The notes: a model not told the origin generated them from the sequence alone. 18,749 bases of DNA from JADJNW01 sp964596135 (GCA_964596135.1 CAZQTF010000052.1:1-18749); one strand, 5' to 3'. Positions 7,392 to 15,065 are shown, counted from the first letter of the stretch. Made by a program: numbers and translations.

Positions 7392-8204
7392 ATGGGCAGG
7401 ATTCTACTTATTCTCGTTTTTTGCGCTTTCCTGATGCCGGGGGCAAAAGGACAGGACGTGCTTGTTCCCGGGCAAAACTATTATGAAGACAACAAAGGCA
7501 TTGTTTATAATAAGGAGTTGGCGGTCAATTTCAAGCTTCATACCAATGGATACGCTCTGGGGGTGGATATTGGCACTCTGAAAACGTATTATCTCACCCG
7601 TTTTTGGAGTTTTGAAATCGGGGAAATCAAGCATCCTAAGGAATTTCGCCAAAGCTTCGATTTTCGCTCGCCGAGCACCAATCGCATTTCCCGCGCTTTT
7701 ATTTTTGGCAAGGAAAACACCTTTATCCCCCTTCGGGTTGGATTCGGGGAAAAGCGCTATCTGTCGGAAAAAGCCAAACGAAGAGGGCTGGCAATAGGCT
7801 TGAGCTATGCTGCCGGCGGCTCATTGGGAATCCTGAAACCCTATTATCTGGATTTGTTGCGCTATCCTGATGTGGGCGGCGGCGACCCGTTTATTCGAAG
7901 CGAACGTTTTACCGAAGATAACGCTGATATTTTTCTTAATACTTCCCGCATCTACGGCTCTTCGGGTTTTGCCAAGGGCTTAAACGAAGTTAATCTTTTG
8001 CCCGGCGCGCATGCCAAATTTGCTGTGCACTTTGATTGGGGCGCTTTCGATGAGTTTGTCAAAGCGCTTGACGCCGGCGTGATGATTGATCTTTATTTCC
8101 AGGATGTGCCTATTATGGTGAATTCGCCTCAAGTAGTAAATGCCGAAAATAAACCCGTTTTTATCAACCTTTATCTAAATTTGCAACTTGGCAAACGCTG
8201 GTGA
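7392..8204 (+). CDS. Exported probable outer-membrane beta-barrel protein, function unknown
   Basis: The 270-residue product has a clear Sec signal peptide: MGRILLILVFCAFLMPGAKGQD, with likely cleavage at AKG|QD near residue 21. The mature part has alternating hydrophobic/polar segments (YALGVDIGTLKTYYL, GLAIGLSYAAGGSLGIL, PVFINLYLNLQLGKRW) and ends in an aromatic residue, as outer-membrane barrels commonly do. No catalytic motif or known domain is recognised. The ATG at 7392 is preceded by a 12-bp palindrome rather than a Shine-Dalgarno. lipA begins 114 bp downstream on the same strand with no strong terminator between, so the two could be co-transcribed. A link to lipoate metabolism would be speculation. 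The protein also resembles small conserved hypothetical barrels common in Bacteroidota. Confidence 0.75.
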   Translation: MGRILLILVFCAFLMPGAKGQDVLVPGQNYYEDNKGIVYNKELAVNFKLHTNGYALGVDIGTLKTYYLTRFWSFEIGEIKHPKEFRQSFDFRSPSTNRISRAFIFGKENTFIPLRVGFGEKRYLSEKAKRRGLAIGLSYAAGGSLGILKPYYLDLLRYPDVGGGDPFIRSERFTEDNADIFLNTSRIYGSSGFAKGLNEVNLLPGAHAKFAVHFDWGAFDEFVKALDAGVMIDLYFQDVPIMVNSPQVVNAENKPVFINLYLNLQLGKRW

Positions 8205-8318
8205 TGTTTGTTCTAATACAACAGCTTTTTGATAAAAACAATAAGACTATTAGAATGAACATTTCAAAACCAGTTTTGTCTAAAGTCTATCGTTTCAAAC
8301 GCTAAAGTTTCGATAAAA

Positions 8319-9191
8319 ATGCTGGAATTACCAATCGTTGAATCGCCGGAGGCAAGAAAAAAACGCCCCGACTGGCTGCGCGTGAAGCTGCCCATCGGCG
8401 AAAAATATAAAAAAGTACGATCCCTTGTTGATGAATACAAACTGCATACCATCTGCCAAAGTGGCAACTGCCCGAATATGGGCGAGTGTTGGGGCGCAGG
8501 CACGGCAACTTTCATGATCCTGGGCAATACCTGTACACGCTCTTGTTCGTTTTGCGCCGTAAAAACCGGTCGGCCAAATGAATACGATGAAGATGAGCCG
8601 CGCCGCGTCGCCGAGGCAATAAAATTAATGCAGGTCCGACACGCCGTTATTACTTCTGTCAACCGCGATGAGCTGAAAGATCGGGGTGCCGAAATCTGGT
8701 ATCAAACCGTTCGCGCAGTGAAAGAATTATCGCCGGAAACGACGATCGAAACGCTGATCCCGGATGTGAAAGCGACCTGGGATGCGCTCGAACGCATGAT
8801 TAGTGCCGGTCAGGAGGTGGTGTCGCACAATATGGAAACGGTGAAAAGCCTTTACCGCAAAGTACGCCCGCAGGCAAAGTACGAGCGCAGTCTGGAGCAA
8901 ATCAAGCGTATCAAGGAATATGGCAAACGCACCAAATCAGGTATCATGGTAGGTTTGGGCGAAACACACGATGAAGTTTTTCAGATCATGGATGATCTTC
9001 TCGAGCACGGTTGCGACGTGCTGACCATCGGGCAGTATCTTCAGCCTACCAAAATGCACCTTGAGTTAGTGGAGTTTGTACACCCCGAAACATTTGCCAT
9101 GTACCGGGAAGCGGGGTTGGAAAAAGGATTCAAATACGTCGAAAGCGGACCGCTGGTACGATCATCATATCATGCGGAGCGTCATGTATAG
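8319..9191 (+). CDS. lipA: Lipoyl synthase (radical SAM)
   Basis: LipA inserts two sulfur atoms into protein-bound octanoyl groups to make lipoyl cofactor on the E2 and GcvH subunits of 2-oxoacid dehydrogenases and the glycine cleavage system. The 290-residue length is normal. The auxiliary [4Fe-4S] cluster motif CX4CX5C is at Cys46, Cys51 and Cys57. The radical SAM CX3CX2C motif is at Cys72, Cys76 and Cys79 (NTCTRSCSFC). The C-terminal RSSY motif, whose serine ligates the auxiliary cluster, is at residues 281-284. VSHNMETV and GIMVGLGET are further LipA signatures. The ATG start follows an A-rich leader. lipB is not in the window. Transcription probably ends at the perfect hairpin at 9225-9260. 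Confidence 0.97.
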   Translation: MLELPIVESPEARKKRPDWLRVKLPIGEKYKKVRSLVDEYKLHTICQSGNCPNMGECWGAGTATFMILGNTCTRSCSFCAVKTGRPNEYDEDEPRRVAEAIKLMQVRHAVITSVNRDELKDRGAEIWYQTVRAVKELSPETTIETLIPDVKATWDALERMISAGQEVVSHNMETVKSLYRKVRPQAKYERSLEQIKRIKEYGKRTKSGIMVGLGETHDEVFQIMDDLLEHGCDVLTIGQYLQPTKMHLELVEFVHPETFAMYREAGLEKGFKYVESGPLVRSSYHAERHV

Positions 9192-9224
9192 GATTACCGA
9201 ATCATAAGGTATGCGGCAAAAGTG

Positions 9225-9266
9225 AAGAAGTCTGATGAATTTGGATTCATCAGACTTCTTGTTTTA
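9225..9266. terminator. Bidirectional intrinsic terminator (16-bp perfect stem)
   Basis: The arms 9225-9240 and 9245-9260 are exactly complementary over 16 bp with a 4-nt TTGG loop. The plus strand continues GTTTTA. The minus strand continues CACTTTTG. It therefore can end both lipA and the convergent small gene whose stop codon is at 9271-9273. Confidence 0.88.
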
Positions 9267-9270
9267 TGGT

Positions 9271-9474
9271 TCAGGCTTCGTACCGTTCTTTCCAGATTGC
9301 CAGAATATCTTCTTCCGTTAGTTCTTCTTCCAACGTTTCGACGGACAATTTTCCGACTTCCAGGTATGCCCAGTCCCACAGTAATTGTTCGATGAGCGAC
9401 AGCAGATTCTCATTTTCCACTTGAGCTAACAATTCGATGGCTTGCAGTTTTCGTTCGAGGAAGGTAGTTTTCAT
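9271..9474 (-). CDS. Small acidic helical protein (67 aa), possibly antitoxin-like
   Basis: The product is 67 residues, rich in Leu and Glu, and predicted to be mostly helical (ERKLQAIELLAQVENENLL, then SLIEQLLWDWAYLEV). The acidic tail ends EEDILAIWKERYEA. It is not a shadow of another gene: the ATG at 9474 lies 17 bases after a near-consensus promoter (9492-9523), and the stop is followed directly by a strong bidirectional terminator. It looks like a self-contained transcription unit. The composition resembles orphan antitoxin or addiction-module proteins common in Bacteroidota, but no toxin gene (RelE, PIN) is adjacent. No function can be assigned. The protein shows no signal peptide or membrane segment, so it should be cytoplasmic. 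Confidence 0.72.
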   Translation of the reverse strand: MKTTFLERKLQAIELLAQVENENLLSLIEQLLWDWAYLEVGKLSVETLEEELTEEDILAIWKERYEA

Positions 9475-9491
9475 AGTACGGCTGGTTTGAA

Positions 9492-9523
9492 CAAATATAT
9501 CCTATTCAAAACACTTTTGCAAG
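9492..9523 (-). promoter_or_regulatory. Bacteroidota-type promoter of the 67-aa gene
   Basis: On the minus strand TATATTTG (9492-9499) is a full match to the TAnnTTTG -7 pattern. CTTG (9520-9523) lies 20 bases upstream of it, at the expected -33 position. The ATG follows 17 bases after the -7 element, giving a leader of about 10 nt. Confidence 0.65.
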
Positions 9524-9559
9524 GCTACTTGTAAAAACCCTCCAATTTTTCTGAAAACC

Positions 9560-10711
9560 TTACTTTGAACTGGCTGCCGTCTCCATCTTTGGCTGCCCCT
9601 TAAAGCCAAGCGCGTAGCGCATTTTATCGTAAATGGCGGTATTTTCATAAATACCGGCGAACAACTCCGCGCCAGGACCATAAGCAAACACCGGAATCAG
9701 CGAAGCCGTATGTTTATCGGTAGTGAAAGCGCCAACGATTTTACCCATTTGAGAACCCGTATTAATGGCATAGCCGCCGGTTTCATGGTCGGCAGTAATG
9801 ATGACAAGTGTTTCGCCATCTTCCTTAGCAAATTCAAGGACAGCGCCGATGGCATTGTCAAAATCAATGGTTTCACTGATGATGTAGTCAGAATCATTGG
9901 CATGACCGCCCCAGTCAATCTGAGAACCTTCGATCATCAAAAAAAAGCCTTTGTTGCTACGCTTGTCGAGAAAAATAGGCGCCAATCGGGATGCTGGCAA
10001 GAGGTAATCTCTTCCCTGTGCAAAAGGCAGAGGCTCGGCATCCGCAGTGAAATAGGCGAAATTTCTATCAAAATCCAGGGTTACTTTTTGCAATTCTTCT
10101 TTTGAATAGTCCGTTATCCGATAGCCTTTAGTTTGCAATTCCTGATACAGGTTCCGGTTGTCTTTCTCACGGCGATCGAAATATTTTTTCCCACCGCCAA
10201 TAAATAGATCAATTTCCGTGCGCAAAAAATCTTCCGCAATATCTTGCATATCCGCTCTGGACTTCACATGCGCGATAAACGACGCGGGCGTAGCGTGAGT
10301 GATGGAGGACGTGGCAACCAAACCAGTAGCCAAACCTCGTTCTTCCGCTTCTTCTAAAATGGTTTTTACAGGCATTCCATCCTGATTGACGCCAATGGCG
10401 CCGTTGTATGTTTTGACGCCGGCAGAAAAAGCAGTCGCGCCCGCTGCCGAATCCGTGATCAAATCATCAGAAGAATAGGATTTGTGCAAACCAGCCACCG
10501 GAAATTGCTCGAGATGGAGTTTGTTGCCATTGGAATACAGCGCCGCCGAAATTTGCGTTAAGCCCATGCCGTCGCCGATCATGAGGATAACGTTTTTAGG
10601 GTGTTTGTGAATTTTTATGGGTTCGCTGACTGCTGTTCCCGGCGTTTGGGAGTAGTGATTGCAGGCAGCGAGCAAGAGTACGGGTACAATGGACAACAGA
10701 AGTTTTTTCAT
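9560..10711 (-). CDS. Alkaline phosphatase lipoprotein (PhoA superfamily)
   Basis: This phosphomonoesterase is probably periplasmic and anchored by lipid: the signal peptide ends in the lipobox LAAC (Cys17). The 383-residue length is on the short side for PhoA-type enzymes. Family motifs are complete. NVILMIGDGMG (Asp47) and ITADHETGG are metal ligands. DSAAGATAFSAGVKT holds the nucleophile Ser88. THATPASF contains His140 and Thr142. QIDWGGHAND supplies further metal ligands. The late histidine of HTASLIPVFAYGPGA is also present. It lies 46 bp downstream of dprA on the same strand with no promoter or terminator I can recognise between them, so it may be co-transcribed. No Pho box is identifiable. 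The likely role is phosphate release from organic phosphate esters. Confidence 0.93.
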   Translation of the reverse strand: MKKLLLSIVPVLLLAACNHYSQTPGTAVSEPIKIHKHPKNVILMIGDGMGLTQISAALYSNGNKLHLEQFPVAGLHKSYSSDDLITDSAAGATAFSAGVKTYNGAIGVNQDGMPVKTILEEAEERGLATGLVATSSITHATPASFIAHVKSRADMQDIAEDFLRTEIDLFIGGGKKYFDRREKDNRNLYQELQTKGYRITDYSKEELQKVTLDFDRNFAYFTADAEPLPFAQGRDYLLPASRLAPIFLDKRSNKGFFLMIEGSQIDWGGHANDSDYIISETIDFDNAIGAVLEFAKEDGETLVIITADHETGGYAINTGSQMGKIVGAFTTDKHTASLIPVFAYGPGAELFAGIYENTAIYDKMRYALGFKGQPKMETAASSK

Positions 10712-10757
10712 AATTGGACGTTAAGGATTGCCGGATATTAATTTATTGTGTTCAATT

Positions 10758-11852
10758 TTAAATAAGGGCGTAGCGCTTACCGGGAAGAGATTTAACGATC
10801 CCTTTAAATTCAAGGCTCAGCAGCAGGGATGCCATTTCACTACCTGTAATATTGGTTGCTACAATCAATTTATCAATACTGGCTTCTGATATTTGGTTGA
10901 GCAAATTTACGATTATTTTCTCAGCATCGGTCAATTCTACAAAAAGTTGTTGTTGAATTTGGCGGCGGTTGTCCAGTTCTTCCCAGCGCAGAATGTAGGC
11001 AATATCATCGGCATTCTCCAACAGCAAAGCCTTGTGCGTTTTGATTAATTGATTGCATCCCTGCGATAATTTGTCTTTCACTCTGCCCGGCACGGCAAAT
11101 ACATCTTTATTGTATTCATTCGCCATTTGAGCAGTGATCATTGAACCGCCTTTTGATGCAGTTTCCACGACAATGAGCGCATCACAAAGCCCGGCGATGA
11201 TGCGATTGCGCATCGGGAAATTTTCTTTATCCGGTTTGGTATCACTTGGGTATTCTGTAATCAGCCCTCCGTTTTCCATCATCTTCTCGGCAATGCTGCG
11301 GTGCGAAGGAGGGTAAATAGTAGCAAAGCCATGACCCAGGATACCCAGCGTTGGGATGCCCGATTCTATGCATTTGCGATGCGCAGCAACATCAATTCCG
11401 TAAGCTAAACCACTGATAATAATTGTTTTATACGGTTTTAATCCCTCCACGATCTCTTCGCAGATGGCAACTCCCTGCGGTGTGGGATTGCGAGTACCAA
11501 CGATTCCGACCGTGCGATCGGTATTCAAATCGGCAGTGCCCCGGTAATAGAGCATGATTGGGCTATCGTGATAATGCCGCAATCGTTCGGGATAATCGTC
11601 ATCCAGATAAAAAATGGGACGCACTTCGTTTTTTTCAATAAAGTGCAGTTCTTTTTCGGCTTCCGCCAAATAGTCCCTTTGCAAAATGTTATTGGCAATG
11701 CGCTCGCCGATGCCTGGAATCTTGAGCAATTCGCGCTTTTTCGCTGAAAAAACAGCTTCAACGCTGCCGCAATAGCTGATCAGCGTTTTGGCAGTGACTG
11801 CTCCCACCGACGGAATGCGGGTCATCGCAATTTTGTACAACAATTCGTCCAT
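10758..11852 (-). CDS. dprA: DNA-processing protein DprA
   Basis: DprA binds incoming single-stranded DNA during natural transformation and loads RecA; it also occurs in non-competent bacteria. The 364-residue protein has an N-terminal helix-hairpin-helix/SAM-like region (IPSVGAVTAKTL and KIPGIGERIANNIL, residues 13-58). A Rossmann-like core follows with GIVGTR (116-121), SGLAYGID (147-154), GHGFATIYPPSHR, FPMRNRIIAGL (212-222) and the GGSMITAQMA stretch. A C-terminal winged-helix of about 60 residues (310-364) completes it. I chose the ATG at 11852; a TTG one codon upstream is less likely. It stands divergent from the SH3 gene and upstream of the phosphatase. A ComF homologue also lies in this window, at the right edge. 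Confidence 0.96.
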   Translation of the reverse strand: MDELLYKIAMTRIPSVGAVTAKTLISYCGSVEAVFSAKKRELLKIPGIGERIANNILQRDYLAEAEKELHFIEKNEVRPIFYLDDDYPERLRHYHDSPIMLYYRGTADLNTDRTVGIVGTRNPTPQGVAICEEIVEGLKPYKTIIISGLAYGIDVAAHRKCIESGIPTLGILGHGFATIYPPSHRSIAEKMMENGGLITEYPSDTKPDKENFPMRNRIIAGLCDALIVVETASKGGSMITAQMANEYNKDVFAVPGRVKDKLSQGCNQLIKTHKALLLENADDIAYILRWEELDNRRQIQQQLFVELTDAEKIIVNLLNQISEASIDKLIVATNITGSEMASLLLSLEFKGIVKSLPGKRYALI

Positions 11853-11951
11853 CAATATCTTTAGACGTCGTATCTTCGGATAGGGAACATAAATTGCTTG
11901 ATTTTTTTATTGAAATTTGCAGCGAATTGCTGAACGCTAAACACAAGGGCT

Positions 11952-12470
11952 ATGAGTGAACGTAAACCCAAAATACTACCTAGAATAGAACTGATTATTA
12001 TTGCGGTGTTTTTTATTGGCTTTATGTCCTGGGCGGTCTCCAAATGCAATGCAACCCGCGCCCGCTACGCGCGCTTGGATGCAGCAGATCAGATGGCGGA
12101 CTCACTTGACCGGATTTCCTCGGCGGCGCTTCCGCAACCCACCCCCCCTATTCAGCCTCCTGCTGATAGTCTGCCACCGAAATTGGAACGCACCATTACA
12201 GAAAAAATTACGCCATTGTATGCCGTTTTGGATGGTGTAAACGTGCGCAGCGAGCCTAAGCTCAACAGCCGCATTCTCTACCGCCTGAAGCTGCATGAAG
12301 AAGTCACTTTTCTGAATGAAGTCACCGATTTTAAAGAAGAAATTGATCTCGGCGGCGTCACTGCCAACGAACCCTGGGTAAAAGTGAAAACGCCCAAAGG
12401 GCAGGTTGGCTGGGTATATGGGGGTACCGTTAGTTTTTATAAAATGAAATTGGAAGGCGTTACACAATAA
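11952..12470 (+). CDS. Membrane-anchored bacterial SH3 (SH3b) domain protein
   Basis: The 172-residue protein has a short basic N-terminus (MSERKPKILPR), one membrane segment (about residues 13-28, ELIIIAVFFIGFMSWAV), and a Pro-rich linker (about 60-75, PTPPIQPPADSLPP). An SH3b domain follows (about 85-160) with the typical VLDGVNVRSEPKLNSRILYRL opening strand and PWVKVKTPKGQVGWVYG at its end. SH3b domains commonly bind cell-wall peptides or mediate envelope contacts. The N-in anchor would place the domain in the periplasm. The stop is followed directly by a hairpin at 12471-12511. The gene is convergent with the GH73-like gene, another single-pass envelope protein, but shared function is only a suggestion. 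Start ATG at 11952. Confidence 0.85.
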   Translation: MSERKPKILPRIELIIIAVFFIGFMSWAVSKCNATRARYARLDAADQMADSLDRISSAALPQPTPPIQPPADSLPPKLERTITEKITPLYAVLDGVNVRSEPKLNSRILYRLKLHEEVTFLNEVTDFKEEIDLGGVTANEPWVKVKTPKGQVGWVYGGTVSFYKMKLEGVTQ

Positions 12471-12516
12471 GGACGCTGCGATTGCAAGGTTGTATGGCAG
12501 CGGCAGCGCCCTTTTG
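12471..12516 (+). terminator. Probable terminator after the SH3b gene
   Basis: GGACGCTGC (12471-12479) pairs with GCAGCGCCC (12503-12511) with one A-C mismatch, followed by TTTTGA. The loop is long (23 nt), so efficiency is uncertain. It sits between the two convergent stop codons. Confidence 0.5.
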
Positions 12517-12517
12517 A

Positions 12518-13273
12518 TTACTCGTCCAATTTGGTCAGATCGTATTGCTCAATAATATGAACCAACTGCTCTGCCAGGTCTTCTTCATTGGCAAAACCGG
12601 CTTTTTCCAGAGCTTTTGCCCAGGCACGATAGTCGGTGCGACTCAGCTTGCGCAAATGAGAAAAGCTACCGGTGGTAACAAAAAAACTGTGGTCGCGGAA
12701 ACTTGTCCAGGCGTTTTCGTAACGGCGATAACATGCGCCATCCAGTTCTTCCCGATCGCCCTGCCAATCTTGAGTACAAGGTAAAGCAAAGTGATTGTTG
12801 CTCTGTTGTGCCAGATCATTAGTGCCAGCATGGCTTTGCAGCAGTGCATTGGCTAAAATCACCGACGCCGGAATGCTGAATTTGCCGCTTTCACTCACAG
12901 CTACCCGCGCGAAACGCTTGAGATAAAGCTGTTTTGTATTTTCGTCCACTTCTGCTAATTTGTCAATGGCTTTGGGCGAGCGATTTTTTTTACCAAAAAG
13001 AGAGAAATCAAACAACTCTTTTTGGGGGCTTACCTCGGTGACGCTTTGCTGCTCGTTGCTTTCGCTGAGCACCTCTTTTTGTTTTGTTTTTTTATTTTCC
13101 CGCACCTGTTCCTCCTGCGGCGGAGGCATCGAACGTGCCGGCGAGCGCAGATTGATGTTGAAAGTGAGGTCTTTTTTGACCAAAACAAAGACCAGGACAA
13201 CGGCGATGCTGATTTTGAACCAGTTTTGCCGCACGTGTGCCGCTATTTTCGTGGTAACATTCCCCGTAGGCAT
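12518..13273 (-). CDS. Membrane-anchored GH73 (glucosaminidase-type) protein with catalytic Glu replaced by Gln
   Basis: The 251-residue protein has a short basic N-terminus, one hydrophobic segment (about 18-32), a charged linker rich in Gln, Glu and Lys, and a C-terminal GH73/FlgJ-like domain (about 110-250). Recognisable family pieces are SIPASVILANALLQSHAG, NNHFALPCTQDWQG, CYRRYENAWTSFRDH and YRAWAKALEKAGFAN. The general-acid Glu of GH73, normally in an xxxESxxG motif, is Gln146 here (codon CAA, 12836-12838). If the alignment is right, the hydrolase activity is probably lost or altered. The start is the ATG at 13273: a TTG at 13312 overlaps the -7 promoter element and is excluded. The gene is convergent with the SH3b gene. 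It may act as a non-catalytic murein-binding or regulatory protein. Confidence 0.82.
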   Translation of the reverse strand: MPTGNVTTKIAAHVRQNWFKISIAVVLVFVLVKKDLTFNINLRSPARSMPPPQEEQVRENKKTKQKEVLSESNEQQSVTEVSPQKELFDFSLFGKKNRSPKAIDKLAEVDENTKQLYLKRFARVAVSESGKFSIPASVILANALLQSHAGTNDLAQQSNNHFALPCTQDWQGDREELDGACYRRYENAWTSFRDHSFFVTTGSFSHLRKLSRTDYRAWAKALEKAGFANEEDLAEQLVHIIEQYDLTKLDE

Positions 13274-13275
13274 GG

Positions 13276-13289
13276 TTTTTTTTTTTTTT
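13276..13289 (-). repeat. 14-bp homopolymer (poly-A on the coding strand) in the 5' leader
   Basis: A run of 14 T on the plus strand (14 A on the minus strand) lies 2 bases upstream of the ATG of the GH73-like gene and within its short predicted leader. Such tracts are prone to slippage in replication and can change translation or transcription. Confidence 0.9.
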
Positions 13290-13309
13290 ACACACAGTGT
13301 TTTATAATT

Positions 13310-13341
13310 CAAAATTAAAACAAAAAGTTTTAAAAAGCAAA
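13310..13341 (-). promoter_or_regulatory. Near-consensus Bacteroidota promoter of the GH73-like gene
   Basis: On the minus strand TTTG (13338-13341) is separated by 20 bases from TAATTTTG (13310-13317), an exact match to the -33/-7 pattern TTTG–N~20–TAnnTTTG. The predicted transcription start is near 13303, giving a leader of about 30 nt that contains the poly-A tract. Confidence 0.7.
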
Positions 13342-13463
13342 AAAATTTTACCTTTCTCTATCGGGGAGGTATTTTCTAAAATAGAAATGATTCGTGTTTT
13401 CGGCATCATCTTTTTTCAGAACTTTGTTCTTCGTTCCATTTTTGTGAAAAATAGAAATAAGAC

Positions 13464-14663
13464 GTGGTGAATAAACTGTATCCCATTTTGGTAAACGCTG
13501 TAATCGAAGCGCTGCAAAGCATTTTTCACGAAGGCTATCATGCGGATAGGGTCATTGAGCGGCTGCTGAAAAGCAACCCGAAGTGGGGTGCGCGCGATCG
13601 GGCATTCCTGGCTGAAAGCGTTTATGAAATGGTACGTTGGTATCGGTTGTTGTATGAGATACGTGGTAAAGAGCCTCAAAATCAGGCGGATTGGGTTCGG
13701 CTGTTTGGCATATGGTGGGTAGCAAAAGGAGAAACCCTACCGGATTGGGATGAATGGAAAAGCATAGATGTGCGTTCGGTTCGCCAAAAAAAGGAAGCAT
13801 TCGGGGCTGTTCGCAAAATTCGGGAGTCCATTCCTGACTGGCTGGATGAAGTAGGCGAAAAAGAGTTGGGTGAAAACTGGGAGGCTATTGTACACGCGCT
13901 GAATCAGCCGGCCCGGGTCGTACTTCGTTTCAATTGCTTGAAAATCAATGCAATGGAGTTGCGGCAGCAATTGTTTAAAGAAGGTGTTCAGACCGAGCCC
14001 CTCTCCACAGATGCCCTCCTGGTGACCAAACGCAAAAACCTTTTTATAACTAAAGCTTTCCGCGAAGGGCTATTTGAAGTACAGGATTTTTCGTCGCAGC
14101 AGGTTGCGCCCTTTTTGCAGCCGGCGCCGGGCATGCGAGTGATTGACGCCTGTGCCGGCGGTGGTGGCAAATCGTTGCATCTGGCAGCTTTGATGCAAAA
14201 CAAAGGCACCATTATTTCGATGGATACCGAAGGGTGGAAGTTGAGTGAACTGCGCAAACGCGCACGTCGAGCGGGCATTTCGATCATAGAGACCCGGGGA
14301 ATTGACAACAATAAAGTCATCAAACGACTCGAAGGCTCAGCCGACCGGGTTTTACTGGACGTGCCTTGCACCGGCTTGGGAGTATTGCGCCGCAATCCTG
14401 ATGCCAAATGGAAACTCAGCCCTGAATTCCTGCAAAACGTGCGCCGAACCCAGCGCGAGATTCTTTCTTCCTACAGCCGAATGTGCAAACCAGGCGGCAA
14501 GTTGGTGTACGCCACGTGCAGTGTTTTGCCTTCGGAAAATCAGGAACAGGTTGCTGCTTTTCTGGCAGAAAAGGGAACTGAATTTAAGCTCATCCGGGAA
14601 AAAACCATTTCTCCGCTCGAAGGATTCGATGGATTTTATATGGCGCTTTTGGAAAGAAGCTAA
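13464..14663 (+). CDS. NOL1/NOP2/Sun-family RNA cytosine-5 methyltransferase (RsmB/RsmF-like)
   Basis: This SAM-dependent enzyme makes 5-methylcytosine in rRNA or tRNA. The 399-residue length fits the family. Residues 1-130 resemble the RNA-binding N-terminal region of RsmB. The catalytic half carries VIDACAGGGGKSLHLA (SAM motif I, Asp228), LLDVPCTGLGVLRRNPDAKW (motif IV, Cys302) and VYATCSVLPSENQEQV (motif VI, Cys352). The two-cysteine mechanism is therefore intact. The start is a GTG at 13464, with a second GTG directly after. An in-frame TAA at 13458-13460 rules out an upstream start, and no ATG lies close downstream. The exact target base (16S C967 in RsmB) is not decidable from sequence alone. 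The gene is divergent from the GH73-like gene and probably monocistronic. Confidence 0.93.
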   Translation: MVNKLYPILVNAVIEALQSIFHEGYHADRVIERLLKSNPKWGARDRAFLAESVYEMVRWYRLLYEIRGKEPQNQADWVRLFGIWWVAKGETLPDWDEWKSIDVRSVRQKKEAFGAVRKIRESIPDWLDEVGEKELGENWEAIVHALNQPARVVLRFNCLKINAMELRQQLFKEGVQTEPLSTDALLVTKRKNLFITKAFREGLFEVQDFSSQQVAPFLQPAPGMRVIDACAGGGGKSLHLAALMQNKGTIISMDTEGWKLSELRKRARRAGISIIETRGIDNNKVIKRLEGSADRVLLDVPCTGLGVLRRNPDAKWKLSPEFLQNVRRTQREILSSYSRMCKPGGKLVYATCSVLPSENQEQVAAFLAEKGTEFKLIREKTISPLEGFDGFYMALLERS

Positions 14664-14703
14664 AACCTGACAGACTTCAGAAACCTGCCAGGTTCTCTAT
14701 TTT
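14664..14703 (+). terminator. Terminator hairpin after the RNA methyltransferase gene
   Basis: AACCTGACAG (14664-14673) pairs with CTGCCAGGTT (14685-14694) with one mismatch and an 11-nt loop, followed by CTCTATTTTT. The stem begins at the base after the stop codon. The AACCTG…CAGGTT form resembles terminator repeats I recall as common in related genomes. Confidence 0.7.
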
Positions 14704-15029
14704 TAAAGGGATTTAAACCATTCCTGAAATTTCTCGCCGAGGATTGGGACGGTTTTCATCTGCCCTTGCACCGCGCCGATGAATCCCATAATCCACAGTA
14801 CCAAAGTAAAGATCCAGCCCACAATGTTGACAAACGGGATGAAGCTAAGGATTAACCCCAACAGGAAGATTCCGAGCATCTGTCGAATGTGAAAAGACGC
14901 AAATTCTGATTTTGGATTATTCAGTACCAGTGCTACAATCCATCCAATAATAGTGATGTAAGAAACAATCGCGATCACTTTGGGATCGGCACCTCCGCTC
15001 GGAGTACTTTGATTTCCAGCGTTTTCCAT
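14703..15029 (-). CDS. Small DUF4870/Tic20-like membrane protein
   Basis: The 108-residue protein has a short polar N-terminus (with SGGADPK) and three hydrophobic segments: about 18-39 (VIAIVSYITIIGWIVALVLN), 50-63 and 68-85 (the NIVGWIFTLVLWIMGFIGA segment). It ends with a polar EKFQEWFKSL tail. The conserved SFHIRQMLGI loop between helices one and two is typical of DUF4870-type proteins, which are small inner-membrane proteins of unknown role. Start ATG at 15029. The stop overlaps the T-tract of the terminator of the convergent methyltransferase gene. A promoter with an inverted repeat in its spacer lies at 15066-15098, so expression may be tightly controlled. Confidence 0.83.
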   Translation of the reverse strand: MENAGNQSTPSGGADPKVIAIVSYITIIGWIVALVLNNPKSEFASFHIRQMLGIFLLGLILSFIPFVNIVGWIFTLVLWIMGFIGAVQGQMKTVPILGEKFQEWFKSL

Positions 15030-15065
15030 ATCGAAATTTTGTTTGTTTAAAAAGCTTATTGTGTG

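Noticed and set aside
8205..8318. Short inverted repeats such as CAAAAC–CA–GTTTTG between the barrel gene and lipA
   Set aside because: The stems are only 5-6 bp in A/T-rich DNA with no T-tract, so neither a terminator nor an operator is supported.
13274..13312. TTG start at 13312 for the GH73-like gene, reading through the poly-A tract as Lys codons
   Set aside because: The TTG falls in the -7 element of a near-consensus promoter, so it would not be in the transcript. The ATG at 13273 follows the predicted leader.
13022..13318. Plus-strand frame of about 98 codons opposite the GH73-like gene
   Set aside because: It is antisense to a gene with clear domain matches, has no start signals, and has low-complexity FFFF content caused by the homopolymer.
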